A stretch of 64,000 bases of DNA from CAVSRC01 sp963798195 (GCA_963798195.1 CAWCSF010000005.1:372001-436000); one strand, 5' to 3'; counted from the stretch's first letter, positions 9,032 to 18,470 are shown. Numbers and translations are program-made. Notes: generated from the letters alone by a model not told the origin.

Positions 9032-9190
9032 ATGATGACAGTGACATACGCATTGCTGGCGGCGAGTTGCATTCTGTTGTGGCGGCGCGTGCGATGGAGT
9101 TGGACGTTGGTGATCGCGGCGCTGCTCATCGGCATCGGGGCGTTCGTCGGCGACGTGGACTTCTCGTCCAGCCTGGGTATCCAGCTGTGA
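9032..9190 (+). CDS. Small two-helix membrane protein (DUF5993-like), partner of DsbB
   Basis: 52-aa hydrophobic protein with two predicted membrane segments (about residues 4-17 and 24-41) separated by the basic turn WRRVRWSW, ending SSLGIQL. GGGGGGAGG lies 8-9 bases before the ATG. Its stop overlaps the GTG start of the DsbB-like gene (GTGA at 9187-9190), so the two are very probably translationally coupled. Size, topology and position match what I recall of the DUF5993 family, short proteins encoded beside disulfide bond formation protein B. It may be a DsbB accessory subunit; no function is proven to my knowledge. The 251 bases upstream (8781-9031) show no other gene. Confidence 0.65.
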   Translation: MMTVTYALLAASCILLWRRVRWSWTLVIAALLIGIGAFVGDVDFSSSLGIQL

Positions 9191-9795
9191 CCGGCGCCAG
9201 GGGGTACTCGCCGAACATCGAGCGTGTTCTGAATTTCATCGGCATGCTGGGCATGCTCGCCGTGCTGGTCGGCGGATACGTATATCAGTTTGCCTATCAC
9301 GAACTGCCCTGCACGCTGTGTGAATTGCAGCGCGCCGCCATGCTTGCCGTCGCCTTCGGTGCCGCCATGAATGTCGTGTTCGGGCCCGAGCCGCGCCACT
9401 ATGGCGTATGTCTCGTGTCGGCCATGTTCGGAGTCGGCATCGCCTTTCGCCAGACGCTGCTGCACATCAACCCGTACTTCGACACGGCGAGCGCGCAGCC
9501 GACCCTGCTGGCCACCGCAAACCCCGCCTTTGGTGAACCCGTCATGGGCCTCCATCTCTATGTGTGGAGCCTGGTCCTCTTCAGCGTGGTGATCCTCGCG
9601 GTTGGCATCGTCCTGCTTTTCAGGGGAAGGTCCGAGGAAGCAATGATGCAGCCGGACCGGCTCGCCCGTCTTGCCACATGGACGGCGGCGATCATCACGG
9701 TGGTCGCGATCGCTGAAGTCGCCACGACGTTCATGGAGTGCGGCTTTGCCACCTGCCCGAACGATGGCAGCTGGCAGTGGTGGCTATTCAGTTGA
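9187..9795 (+). CDS. dsbB: Disulfide bond formation protein B (DsbB-like)
   Basis: Inner-membrane thiol oxidase that would pass electrons from periplasmic DsbA-type proteins to quinone; 202 aa with about five membrane helices. The first periplasmic loop has the redox pair in ELPCTLCELQRA (CxxC near residue 41). The second periplasmic loop of classical DsbB, which holds another Cys pair, has none here (INPYFDTASAQPTLL). Instead two cysteines occur at the extreme C-terminus, MECGFATCPNDGSW. This points to a divergent DsbB subgroup. Start is the GTG at 9187 overlapping the upstream stop; upstream in-frame codons belong to the small gene's shadow. It converges with the 9841-10242 gene across a strong hairpin. 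Confidence 0.8.
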   Translation: MTGARGYSPNIERVLNFIGMLGMLAVLVGGYVYQFAYHELPCTLCELQRAAMLAVAFGAAMNVVFGPEPRHYGVCLVSAMFGVGIAFRQTLLHINPYFDTASAQPTLLATANPAFGEPVMGLHLYVWSLVLFSVVILAVGIVLLFRGRSEEAMMQPDRLARLATWTAAIITVVAIAEVATTFMECGFATCPNDGSWQWWLFS

Positions 9796-9802
9796 GATGA
9801 GG

Positions 9803-9831
9803 CGGCGCTGGCGAAATCATCGCCAGCGCCG
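9803..9831. terminator. Hairpin between convergent genes, likely bidirectional terminator
   Basis: A perfect 12-bp stem (CGGCGCTGGCGA paired with its reverse complement) closes a 5-base AATCA loop. It lies 7 bases after the dsbB stop and 9 bases before the stop of the convergent gene. There is no T tract on either side, so it may slow or protect rather than act as a classic intrinsic terminator. Confidence 0.6.
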
Positions 9832-9840
9832 TTCGGCGGG

Positions 9841-10242
9841 TTACGAGCCGAGCACCACGGATCGGAATTTCGCCTGCGATGCCTGCGCCATCTGATCGAC
9901 TTCGTACATCTGGCTTTCCGACAGGATTTTCGCCAGCGCCGTCTGCTGCTCCGTGCGGATGTCGTCCATCTGGGATTGCAGCTTGAGAAGCGTGCCGAAG
10001 GACGGCTTCACGCCGTATTGAACGCCGAGGCTGCTGAGCACGGCCAGTCGCTGCTTGACCCCGTCCTGAAGGATCGAATCGACCTGCTTCGCCTCGTCGC
10101 CGGTGAGTTGCAGCTTGGCTTCGACCGCTGCCACATCCGCCTCCAGCAGCGACTGAAAACTGTCCTGTGCCGATGCAGGCGCGCCCGCCACGACAGCTGA
10201 AAAGATCGTCGCGACGGCCACGAATATCGCAATGCGCTTCAT
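9841..10242 (-). CDS. Periplasmic helical protein, possibly Spy/CpxP-like (LTxxQ-type)
   Basis: 133 aa with a clear signal peptide (MKRIAIFVAVATIF, cleavage after PASA near residue 25). The mature part is almost all helix: LEADVAAVEAKLQLTGDEAK, then SQMDDIRTEQQTALAKILSE. The KLQLTGDEAKQVD segment resembles the LTxxQ motif region of Spy/CpxP periplasmic chaperones, but I see only this single weak match, so this is an inference. AGGAGGAGG lies about 8 bases before the ATG at 10242, a strong ribosome site that decides the start. Convergent with dsbB; a periplasmic chaperone next to a disulfide enzyme would make sense but is not shown. Confidence 0.7.
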   Translation of the reverse strand: MKRIAIFVAVATIFSAVVAGAPASAQDSFQSLLEADVAAVEAKLQLTGDEAKQVDSILQDGVKQRLAVLSSLGVQYGVKPSFGTLLKLQSQMDDIRTEQQTALAKILSESQMYEVDQMAQASQAKFRSVVLGS

Positions 10243-10473
10243 CTTTGGATCCTCCTCCTTGATGCCAGGCACATAACTCGACAGTCGAAGAGTGCAGGCA
10301 ATCCATGACACGGGCAAGGCAGGCGCCTGACCAAATCCCTACCAGGAAAACATTGACCATGGGGCTTGAGGATATTCGCGGTTGACCCGGTCGCCTTGGC
10401 ACCCGGTCGGATGTTACAATCGGCAATTAAGGCCTTATGCCGAGGGAGCGTCACGGAACGGACGCGGGGAAAC

Positions 10474-10893
10474 ATGAGCACGTCGCAGAGCTACATCGCC
10501 GATGGCCTGATCACGACCCTGAGCCGGCATTCGGTCGCGGACACGATCAGCCACATGGTCGACGTGCTCCAGTCGAAGAGCCTGGTGGTTTTCGCGCGGA
10601 TCGATCATGCGGCGCACGCGGCCGAGGTCGGCGTCGTCATCCGGCCAACCGAATTGCTGATCTTCGGAGAGCCGTCCGCCTGGGCCTCGCTGATGCAGGA
10701 CCAGCAGCCGGTGGGCATCAACCTGCCGATGAAGGCTCTCGCTTGGGAAGACGAAAACGGTGAGGTCTGGCTGACCTATTACGACATCACGTGGCTGGCA
10801 CGACGCCACCGGCTGGGGCCGGAAGCGGAGCCCGGGGTGCGTGCGATCGCCGGCACGATGGCAACGATTGCGGTTGCCGCGACCTCCACCTGA
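10474..10893 (+). CDS. DUF302 domain protein
   Basis: 139 aa. The DUF302 fold is recognisable: SVADTISHMVDVLQSKSLVV, then FARIDHAAHAAEVG, RPTELLIFGEP, and the end DENGEVWLTYYDITWLARRH. DUF302 proteins are small alpha/beta proteins of unknown function, often linked to stress or metal loci; some bacteria have them near envelope genes. There is no signal peptide, so it is cytosolic. The ATG at 10474 has GGGGAAAC just upstream; a longer frame from 10366 adds 36 residues without family support. It is divergent from the helical periplasmic gene across 231 bases and followed by 230 bases in which I see no gene. Confidence 0.8.
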   Translation: MSTSQSYIADGLITTLSRHSVADTISHMVDVLQSKSLVVFARIDHAAHAAEVGVVIRPTELLIFGEPSAWASLMQDQQPVGINLPMKALAWEDENGEVWLTYYDITWLARRHRLGPEAEPGVRAIAGTMATIAVAATST

Positions 10894-11123
10894 GCGCCAC
10901 CCGCCAGCCGCATCGATTGCGACGCAGCGGCCGGGCCGGCTCCGTCAAATGAGACGCCCGACCAGGCCGACCGCCTGATGTGGGCGTTCTTCGCCTGATT
11001 GTGGGGCACTACAAACCGCGCGGCCACACACCATATCCTTTGTTACAGACGCGACAGTAGCTTCGCGGTTACCATTTGAACTTAGGCTCGACGGGAGGCA
11101 CGGCCGAACGAGGGAGGCCCATT

Positions 11124-11354
11124 GTGACCATCACCCAGGGGAGTGCACGGCGCACCGGCGCCCACAAGGCCGCGCTTCAGGCGGCAATGGTGGCCATCCG
11201 GCGCGCGCGGTTCCAGCAGAACACCTTGCGCATTAGCGCACTGGTGGACAAGCTAAGACGCGAATATCCCGGCTGTTCGGCAGCTTCGCCCGACATCAAG
11301 GCGGAAATTGCTCGGTTGGCGGAGGCTGAGAACGTTCCGGTGATGCCGGATTAG
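11124..11354 (+). CDS. Hypothetical basic protein
   Basis: 76 aa from a GTG start with GAGGGAGG 6 bases upstream; the alternative TTG at 11076 adds 16 residues and lacks such a site. The product is rich in Arg, Ala and Lys (AIRRARFQQNTLRISALVDK, then KLRREYPGCSAASPDIKAEI) and is predicted all-helical and soluble. I do not recognise the family. The basic helices could bind nucleic acid, but there is no known motif. It lies 87 bases upstream of treZ on the same strand; a short GC-rich inverted sequence between them (CCCGCG...CGCGGG, about 11388-11405) could separate the units. Confidence 0.5.
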   Translation: MTITQGSARRTGAHKAALQAAMVAIRRARFQQNTLRISALVDKLRREYPGCSAASPDIKAEIARLAEAENVPVMPD

Positions 11355-11441
11355 CCCTTTCGCCTGCGACCGCCGTTCCGGGAACGCCCGCGCGGGGCCG
11401 CGGGTTACGCTGTGCTGCCACAGGTAACGGGGGAACACAGC

Positions 11442-13247
11442 TTGCACGACATGCCTTTCGGGGCCGAACCGCGCGATGACGGCACAGTCAGATTCCGGTT
11501 GTGGGCGCCGCCGCATCCCTCTGTATCCCTCGAACTCGACGGCAGTCCCGACCTCCGGGCGATGACCCCGCTCGGCGACGGTTGGTACGAACGCATCACG
11601 ACGGACGCCCGCCCCGGCTCGCGCTACCGCTTCGTCCTGCCCGACGGCCTCCACGTGCCCGACCCCGCTTCGCGGCATCAGCCCGGCGATGTCCACGGCC
11701 CAAGCGAGGTCATCGATCCCACCGCCTACCGGTGGGGCGACACTGCCTGGACCGGCCGACCCTGGCGCGAAGCCGTGATCTATGAACTCCACATCGGCGC
11801 CTTCACGCCGGAAGGCACGTTTCGCGCCGCGATTGGGAAACTCGATCATCTCGTCGCGCTTGGCGTCACCGCCATCGAGATCATGCCGATCAGCGATTTT
11901 CCCGGCCGCCGCAACTGGGGCTACGACGGCGTACTGCCCTTCGCGCCGGCGACTGCCTACGGCCGCCCGGACGACCTGAAGGCGCTCGTCGACGCCGCGC
12001 ACGCGGCCGGCCTCATGGTGCTGCTCGACGTCGTCTATAACCACTTCGGTCCGGAGGGCGCCTACATCCACGCCATCGCGCCGCAGACCTTCAGCCAGAA
12101 CCACAAGACCCCGTGGGGCGCGGCCATCAACACAGACGGCCCCAACTCCCGGCCGGTCCGCGAATTCTTCATCCACAACGCGCTCTACTGGATCGAGGAG
12201 TTTCACTTCGATGGGCTGCGCCTCGACGCTGTCCAGATGATCCGCGATACCGGTTCGCACCATTTCCTCGACGAACTGGCCGAAGCCGTTCGCCACAACG
12301 CGGCGCACCGGCACGTCCATCTCGTGCTGGAGAATGAGGAGAACGAGGTGTCGCTGCTCAAGCGGGACGCCAACGGCGAGCCTTCGCTCTACACCGCTCA
12401 GTGGAACGACGATGTCCACCACGTGCTGCACGTGGCGGCGACCGGCAAGTCCGAGGGCTATTATGTCGACTATACCGGCGACACCCGGAAGCTCGGCCGC
12501 GCGCTGGCTGAGGGCTTCGCATTCCAGGGCGAGATGATGCCCTATCGCGGATCGCCGCGCGGCGAGCCGAGCGCCGGCCTGCCGCCGTTGGCCTTCATCG
12601 CGTTCATCCAGAACCACGACCAGATCGGCAATCGCGCCTTCGGCGATCGTCTTTCGTCGATCGTTCCGGCCGCAACGGTGCGCGCCGTTGCGGCGGTCTA
12701 CCTGCTACTCCCGCAGGTGCCGATGCTGTTCATGGGAGAAGAATGGGCGGCGGCACAGCCCTTCCCGTTTTTCTGCGACTTCGGGCCCGATCTCGCCAAT
12801 TCCGTACGGGAGGGACGCCGCGCGGAATTCTCCCACTTCCCGCAATTCAGGGATCCGGCGACGCGCGAGCGCATCCCCGACCCGCTTGCGGACAGCACGT
12901 TCCTGTCGGCAAAGCTCGACTGGAATGCGCCGAACAGCGGGCCACATGCCGACTGGCTCGCGTGGTACCGGCGCGTTCTGGCAATCCGCAAGGCGGAGAT
13001 CGTGCCGCTGCTGCCGGCCATTCCCCATGGCGGCCAATTTGACGTTGTGGGCAGCGGCGCCGTCACGGTGCGATGGGCCATCGCCGGGGGTCGGGCGCTG
13101 GCGCTCGCCGCCAATCTGTCGGCCGTTCCGGTCGCGGGATTCCCCGCTCCGGAGGAACGCATCCTGCTCAGCGAGGGAGCCGTCCCGGATGATGGTACGT
13201 TCGGGCCGTGGTCCGTGCGTTGGTCCATCGGGGGCGAGACAGTTTGA
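11442..13247 (+). CDS. treZ: Malto-oligosyltrehalose trehalohydrolase
   Basis: GH13 enzyme that releases free trehalose from maltooligosyl-trehalose, second step of the TreY/TreZ route from glycogen. About 601 aa. An N-terminal CBM48-like domain (GTVRFRLWAPPHPSVSLELD) is followed by the barrel: YELHIGAFTPEGTFRAAIGK, RNWGYDGVLPFAP, VVYNHFGPEGAY, the nucleophile strand FDGLRLDAVQMI and FIQNHDQIGNRAFGD. TTG at 11442 is 7 bases after GGGGGA; ATG at 11451 (MPFGAEPRDDG) and GTG at 11412 are alternatives. Six bases separate its stop from treY, so the two form one unit. No treX/glgX debranching gene is present in the window. Confidence 0.95.
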   Translation: MHDMPFGAEPRDDGTVRFRLWAPPHPSVSLELDGSPDLRAMTPLGDGWYERITTDARPGSRYRFVLPDGLHVPDPASRHQPGDVHGPSEVIDPTAYRWGDTAWTGRPWREAVIYELHIGAFTPEGTFRAAIGKLDHLVALGVTAIEIMPISDFPGRRNWGYDGVLPFAPATAYGRPDDLKALVDAAHAAGLMVLLDVVYNHFGPEGAYIHAIAPQTFSQNHKTPWGAAINTDGPNSRPVREFFIHNALYWIEEFHFDGLRLDAVQMIRDTGSHHFLDELAEAVRHNAAHRHVHLVLENEENEVSLLKRDANGEPSLYTAQWNDDVHHVLHVAATGKSEGYYVDYTGDTRKLGRALAEGFAFQGEMMPYRGSPRGEPSAGLPPLAFIAFIQNHDQIGNRAFGDRLSSIVPAATVRAVAAVYLLLPQVPMLFMGEEWAAAQPFPFFCDFGPDLANSVREGRRAEFSHFPQFRDPATRERIPDPLADSTFLSAKLDWNAPNSGPHADWLAWYRRVLAIRKAEIVPLLPAIPHGGQFDVVGSGAVTVRWAIAGGRALALAANLSAVPVAGFPAPEERILLSEGAVPDDGTFGPWSVRWSIGGETV

Positions 13248-13253
13248 AACACC

Positions 13254-16046
13254 ATGGCTAAGTCAGCACCGTCATCGACACCGCGCGCGACCTATCGCCT
13301 CCAGTTCCGCGAGGCGTTCGGCTTCGATCAGGCGGCGGCGATCGTTCCCTATCTCGCCCGGCTCGGCATCAGCCATGTCTACGCCTCGCCCTACCTGATG
13401 GCGCGGCCGGGCAGCGCCCATGGCTACGACATCGTCGACCATGATCGGCTCAACCCCGAACTCGGCGGTGAGGAAGCGTTCGCGCGGTTCGCGGCGGCGC
13501 TGCGTGAGCATGGGCTCGGCCAGATCATGGACTTCGTGCCGAACCACATGGGTGTCGGCGGCTCCGACAACCCGCTCTGGCTCGACGTGCTCGAATGGGG
13601 GCCGGACTCCGATCACGCCGGCTGGTTCGACATCGACTGGGAGCCCGACACCCGCTACCTGCACAACAAGCTGCTGGTGCCCTTCCTCGGCGACCAGTAC
13701 GGCCTCGAACTCGAGCGCGGCCACCTGCAACTGAAGTGCGATTTCGACGCCGGCAGTTTCGCGGTCTGGGCCTACGACGTGCACAAGCTGCCGGTCTGCC
13801 CGCTGCACTACGATCGCATCCTCGGCAAGGCGGACCCGCAACTGGAGCACCTCGGGGACGCCTTTGCCGGCCTGCCCGGCTGGCGACCGCAGGTCAGTCG
13901 CCGCGCCGACGAACTGAAGGCGGAGATGGCGGCGCTGGTGCGCGACCAACCCGACGTGCGGGCCGCGATCGAGCAGGCCGTGGCGCGTTTCAATGGCGTC
14001 GCCGGCGATTTCGAGACATGGGGCAACCTGCACGCGCTCATCCAGGAGCAGTGCTGGCGCATTGCCCATTTCCGCGTCGCCGCCGACGACATCAACTACC
14101 GGCGCTTCTTCAACATCAACGACCTTGCCGGACTGCGCGTGGAGCTGCCGCAGGTCTTCGATCACATCCATCGCCTCGTCTTCCGCCTGCTCGGCGACGG
14201 AACGGTCTCGGGGCTGCGCATCGATCACATCGACGGACTGCTCGATCCCAAGGGCTACCTCAACCGCCTGCGCGAGAAAGCGCCGAGCCCGGATTTCTAC
14301 CTCGTCGTCGAGAAGATCCTGGCGCGCCACGAGTCGCTGCGCGAGGACTGGCCGGTTCAAGGCACCACCGGGTACGACTTCACCAATCAGGTGCTCGGCC
14401 TCCTCGTCGATCCTTCAGGCGCCGAGGGCTTCACCGCCGCCTACGCCGCGTTCATCGGGGAGCACCCTGCCTTCCAGGTCATCGTCCGCCAGTCGAAGCT
14501 TCGTATCATGGAGAACGAGATGGCCGGCGAGCTGAACGTGCTCGCCCGCGATGCCTCGCGCGTGGCCCGGCAGAATCCGAAAACGGCCGACTTCACGCGC
14601 AATCTCCTGAGCCGCGCGCTGAAGGAAGTCATCGCCTCCTTCCCCGTCTACCGCACCTATATCGACACCACGGGCGCGCCGACCGACGCCGACCGGCGGG
14701 ACCTCGACTGGGCGGTGGCGCAGGCCCGGCGCAACGAGCCCAGCCTCGACGCCAGCGTGTTCGATTTCGTCCACGGCCTCCTCTCCGGCGACCTTGTCGC
14801 CGAACCGCGCAGCGGCTTCAGCCGGCAGGCGGTATTCCGTTCGGCGATGAAGGCGCAGCAATACAGCGGGCCGGTGATGGCAAAGGGCCTCGAGGACACC
14901 GCCTTCTACCGCTACAACCGCTTCGTCGGCCTCAACGAGGTCGGCGGCCACCCGGAAGAATTCGGCATCAGCATCGCCGCGTTCCACCATGGCAACCGCC
15001 ACCGCGCCGAACATTGGCCGCATGACATGCTGGGCACCTCCACCCACGACACCAAGCGCGGCGAGGACACGCGCGCCCGGCTGGCGGCGCTCAGCGAACT
15101 GCCCGAGGACTGGTCCCGTCAGGTTCAGGCGTGGAGCCGCCTCCTGCGCGCCCGCCGCGGCGACGTCGAGGGGACAGCGCCGCCCGATCGAAACGACGAA
15201 TATCTGTTCTATCAACTGCTCGTCGGGACATGGCCGGTCGCCCTGCTGGAGGACGCGTCGGACGCGGCGGAGCGCACGGCCTATGTCGCGCGCCTCAAGG
15301 CGACGATGGTCAAGTCCATGCGCGAGGCGAAGGTGCACACGACCTGGGCCGAGCCGGATGCCGCCTACGAAGACGCGATGCTGTCCTTCGTCGACGATGC
15401 CCTCGACCCGACGCGCTCCAGCGCCTTCCTCGACAGCTTCCTGCCCCTCGCCCAGCATGTGGCGCGGCTGGGCGCGCACAACTCGCTGATACAGGCCGTC
15501 ATCAAGCTGACCAGCCCCGGCGTGCCCGACATCTATCAGGGCAGCGAACTCTGGGACCTCAGCATGGTCGACCCGGACAATCGTCGCCCGGTCGACTACG
15601 CCACGCGCGAACGGCTGCTGAAAGAGGTTTCCGAGGCGCTCGCCGCCGACCGTCCCGCAGCCATGAAGCAATACGCCGAGTCCTGGCAGGACGGGCGCGT
15701 GAAGCTGGCGGCGATGGCCACCATTCTCGCCCATCGGCGCGACAACGCCGCCCTGTTCGACGCTGGCACGTATGAGGCGGTGGACGCGGACGGACCCGAG
15801 GCGGAGCAGGTCTGCGCCTTTGTCCGCAGCCACGAGAGCGGCACGGCGCTGACGGCAATCGCGCGTTTTCCGGCGCGCCGCGAAGCAAACGGCTTTGCGG
15901 CCAAGACCGTTCTCACCCTGCCGGAAGCCTTGCGATCCACGGGTTTGCGCGACCTGCTGACGGGAAAGACTTACGCGCCGGCCAAAGCCTTGAAGGCAGC
16001 AGAGGTCTTCGCGATTCTCCCGGCGGCCGTGCTGGTGCCTGCGTAG
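13254..16046 (+). CDS. treY: Malto-oligosyltrehalose synthase
   Basis: GH13 intramolecular transglycosylase that converts the reducing end of maltodextrins to an alpha,alpha-1,1 bond; 930 aa. Motifs in order: TYRLQFREAFGFDQAAAIVP at the N-terminus, SPYLMARPGSAHGYDIVDH, DFVPNHMGVGG, the catalytic strand GLRIDHIDGLLDPKGYLNRL, EKILARHE (acid/base Glu), GTTGYDFTNQVLGL, KGLEDTAFYRYNRFVGLNEV and TSTHDTKRGEDTRARL. Length and motifs are complete. It follows treZ by 6 bases. Rhizobia use this pathway for trehalose under osmotic stress. After the stop, 73 bases without a visible terminator lead to the GH39-like gene. Confidence 0.95.
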   Translation: MAKSAPSSTPRATYRLQFREAFGFDQAAAIVPYLARLGISHVYASPYLMARPGSAHGYDIVDHDRLNPELGGEEAFARFAAALREHGLGQIMDFVPNHMGVGGSDNPLWLDVLEWGPDSDHAGWFDIDWEPDTRYLHNKLLVPFLGDQYGLELERGHLQLKCDFDAGSFAVWAYDVHKLPVCPLHYDRILGKADPQLEHLGDAFAGLPGWRPQVSRRADELKAEMAALVRDQPDVRAAIEQAVARFNGVAGDFETWGNLHALIQEQCWRIAHFRVAADDINYRRFFNINDLAGLRVELPQVFDHIHRLVFRLLGDGTVSGLRIDHIDGLLDPKGYLNRLREKAPSPDFYLVVEKILARHESLREDWPVQGTTGYDFTNQVLGLLVDPSGAEGFTAAYAAFIGEHPAFQVIVRQSKLRIMENEMAGELNVLARDASRVARQNPKTADFTRNLLSRALKEVIASFPVYRTYIDTTGAPTDADRRDLDWAVAQARRNEPSLDASVFDFVHGLLSGDLVAEPRSGFSRQAVFRSAMKAQQYSGPVMAKGLEDTAFYRYNRFVGLNEVGGHPEEFGISIAAFHHGNRHRAEHWPHDMLGTSTHDTKRGEDTRARLAALSELPEDWSRQVQAWSRLLRARRGDVEGTAPPDRNDEYLFYQLLVGTWPVALLEDASDAAERTAYVARLKATMVKSMREAKVHTTWAEPDAAYEDAMLSFVDDALDPTRSSAFLDSFLPLAQHVARLGAHNSLIQAVIKLTSPGVPDIYQGSELWDLSMVDPDNRRPVDYATRERLLKEVSEALAADRPAAMKQYAESWQDGRVKLAAMATILAHRRDNAALFDAGTYEAVDADGPEAEQVCAFVRSHESGTALTAIARFPARREANGFAAKTVLTLPEALRSTGLRDLLTGKTYAPAKALKAAEVFAILPAAVLVPA

Positions 16047-16119
16047 TTCTGAACCGCTCTGCCTAGACTTCCTGGCGGCCGAAGCCTTGAGCGCCGCGGA
16101 CGCCTTCCGATGAGAGGAG

Positions 16120-17737
16120 ATGCCCAAGCCCATGGACACTGCATCTGCCGTCAGCATCGAGGTTCACGCGGACCGGGTGACCGGGCCCTATCGGCCGCTG
16201 TGGAACTGGTTCGGCTATGACGAGCCGAACTTCACCTATTCCGCCAACGGCAAGAAGCTGCTGGCCGAACTGGCCGCGCTCAGCCCCGAGCCGGTGCGGG
16301 TGCGCGCCCACAACCTGCTGACCAGCGGCGACGGAACGCCGGCGCTGAAATGGGGCTCGACCAACGCCTACACGGAAGATGCCGCTGGCAACCCGGTCTA
16401 CGACTGGACGATCATGGACCGGATCTTCGACGCCTATGTCGAGGCCGGGAACATTCCCTTCATCCAGGTCGGCTTCACCCCGGAGGCCCTGTCGGACGAC
16501 ACCGGTCCCTACCAGCACAATTTCTCGCCGGCCGACAAATACACGACGATCACCACCGGCTGGGCCGCTCCGCCGAACAACCTGAAGAAATGGAGCGACC
16601 TCGTCGAAGCCTGGGCGCGCCATCTGGCGGAGCGCTATGGCCGCGACAAAGTGATGACCTGGCCGTGGGAGGTGTGGAACGAGCCGGACGGCCACTACTG
16701 GACCGGCACGATCCCCGAATTCTGCGCCATGTATGACGCCACCGCCAAGGCGATCAAACGGGCACTGCCGGACGCGCGGGTTGGCGGCCCCCATACCTGC
16801 GGCGCATTCGGCAACGAGAAGGCGCAGACCTTCCTGCGCGGCTTCCTCAAGCACTGTGCCGAACACGACAGCCCGCTCGATTTCGTCGCCTTCCACGCCA
16901 AGGGCCGGCCGGTCGTTCACGACGGCTACGTGCGCATGGGGATCGACAAGCAGCTGAACGACATCGCCACCAACCTCGCCATCATGAACGAATTTCCGAA
17001 GTTCAAGGGCCTGCCGGCCATCCTCGGGGAATCCGATCCCGAAGGCTGCGCCGCCTGTTCGGCGCGCGTCCATCCGCAGAACGCCTATCGCAACGGCCCG
17101 CTCTACGGCGTCTATGCCATCGAGCACATCGTCCGCACCTATGAACTTTCGCGCCGCGCCGGCATCGACATCGAGGGCGCCGTCACCTGGGCATTCCTGT
17201 TCGAGGACCAGCCCTATTTCGACGGCTTCCGCGACCTCGCGACCAACGGCATCGACAAGGCCGTGCTCAACGCGTTCCGCCTGCTCGGCAAGCTCGGCGG
17301 CTCGTGGGTCGATGCGAAAAGCAGCGCTGCCCTGCCGCTCGACCAGATCATGAAGGAAAGCGTGCGCGGCGCACCGGACGTGAACGCGGTCGCGACGCGC
17401 GACGACAAGGGCGTCAGCATTCTGGTGTGGAACTACCATGACGACGATATCGCGGCCGATCCGGCCGCAAATCGCCCTTTCGGTCGGCGGACTGTCGGGC
17501 GCGAATGTCGCGCTCCGCCACTACCGCATGGACGAAGACCACAGCAACGCCTTCAAGGTGTGGAAGGCGATGGGATCGCCGCAGACGATCGCCGGCGAGG
17601 ACTACAAGCGGCTCGAAGCGTCGGGCCAGCTCGCGTTGATCGAGGAGACGTCGGTCAAGGCGGCGGACGGCACGGTCAAACTCGCCTTTTCGCTGCCGCG
17701 TCAGGGCGCGTCGCTGATCCGCCTGGAATCCAGATAA
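16120..17737 (+). pseudogene. GH39-like glycoside hydrolase, +1 frameshift near 17461
   Basis: Reads as a family 39-type glycosidase (beta-xylosidase class) for the first 447 codons: RPLWNWFGYDEPNFTY, the acid/base motif WPWEVWNEPDGHYWTG with Glu188, FVAFHAKGRPVVHDGYV and AILGESDPEG. At 17461-17467 the frame breaks. The C-terminal part continues one base later as QIALSVGGLSGANVALRHYR to SLPRQGASLIRLESR and ends at 17737. Removing one C at 17461-17462 gives AADRPQIALSVGGL and a 538-aa protein of normal appearance. Without repair the original frame runs as nonsense to 18108. Either a sequence error or a recent mutation. GAGGAG abuts the ATG at 16120; the ATG at 16132 has better spacing. Confidence 0.75.
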
Positions 17738-17758
17738 TCCGATCTAGACGGCGGGGGC

Positions 17759-18470
17759 TCAGCCCTCGCCGTCCGGTCGCCACGCGGGATCGACGCGGCC
17801 GAGATATTCCGACTTGCTCGGCTGAAGATGATCGACGCACAACTGTGCGAGAACCCAGTTGTCGCGGCCCTTCAGCATCTCGATCATCATGCGGTGATGC
17901 TCGCGCGAGATCGCAAGCGTCTCGGGAGAAGCCATCGAACGCGCGCGCACCGGCAGGGTCAGGCGCATGTAGAGTTCGATCGCCTCGACCAGATACTGGT
18001 TGCCGCAAGCGCCGAAGAGCGTCAGGTGAAACCGGTCGTTCAATTCGTGCACGCCGCGGAGATAGCCGCTGTCGACATGACGGCAGTAGGTCTCCTGGAT
18101 CGCGGTGAGTTCGTCGACGAGCGCGGTCGGCGACGGCAAGGGAATCCATAAGCGCGGCCTGCCGCTGAACCAGTTCGCGCACGGCGTAGATCTGCCGCAC
18201 CTCGTCGGCCGTCAGCGAGCGCACCGTCGCGCCCTTGTTGCGCTCGCGGACGATGATCCCCATCGTCTCGAGCTGCACCAGCGCCTGCCGCACGAAGTGG
18301 CGCGTGACCGGAAACCGCGCCAGAAGCATGTCTTCGGTCAATCGCGTGCCCGGCTCCAGCCGGCCGAAGATGATGTCTTCCTCCAGCGCCTTCACGATCG
18401 TGAGGTCATGGTGCTCGGGCTCGTCCCGGCTCACGACATCCGCGTCATCGAGCGTATTCACGAAGACCAT
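17759..18470 (-). pseudogene. GntR/FCD-family transcriptional regulator, +1 frameshift near 18140
   Basis: N-terminal winged helix in one frame: ALEEDIIFGRLEPGTRLTED, FPVTRHFVRQALVQLETMGI, then TADEVRQIYAVRELVQRQAA. The FCD ligand-binding domain is in the next frame from about 18139: PSPTALVDELTAIQETYCRH, VHELNDRFHLTLFGACGNQY, RLTLPVRARSMASPETLAIS, EHHRMMIEMLKGRD. The three Gs on the plus strand at 18140-18142 (CCC on the coding strand) are the likely site: one C fewer restores LMDSLPSPTALVDEL and a 236-aa protein. The ATG at 18470 has AGGAGAG next to it. It lies 30 bases downstream of the Gfo/Idh gene, so probably regulates that sugar-acid cluster. Its stop is 21 bases from that of the frameshifted GH39 gene. 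Confidence 0.75.

Noticed and set aside
11388..11405. CCCGCG...CGCGGG as a terminator before treZ
   Set aside because: Six-base GC stem without a T tract in very GC-rich DNA; expected by chance.
14415..16157. 580-aa open frame opposite treY
   Set aside because: Shadow of treY; composition is that of reverse-frame high-GC DNA.
17468..18108. C-terminal extension of the GH39-like gene in its first frame
   Set aside because: After 17467 the homology continues in another frame and the extension runs antisense through the GntR gene.
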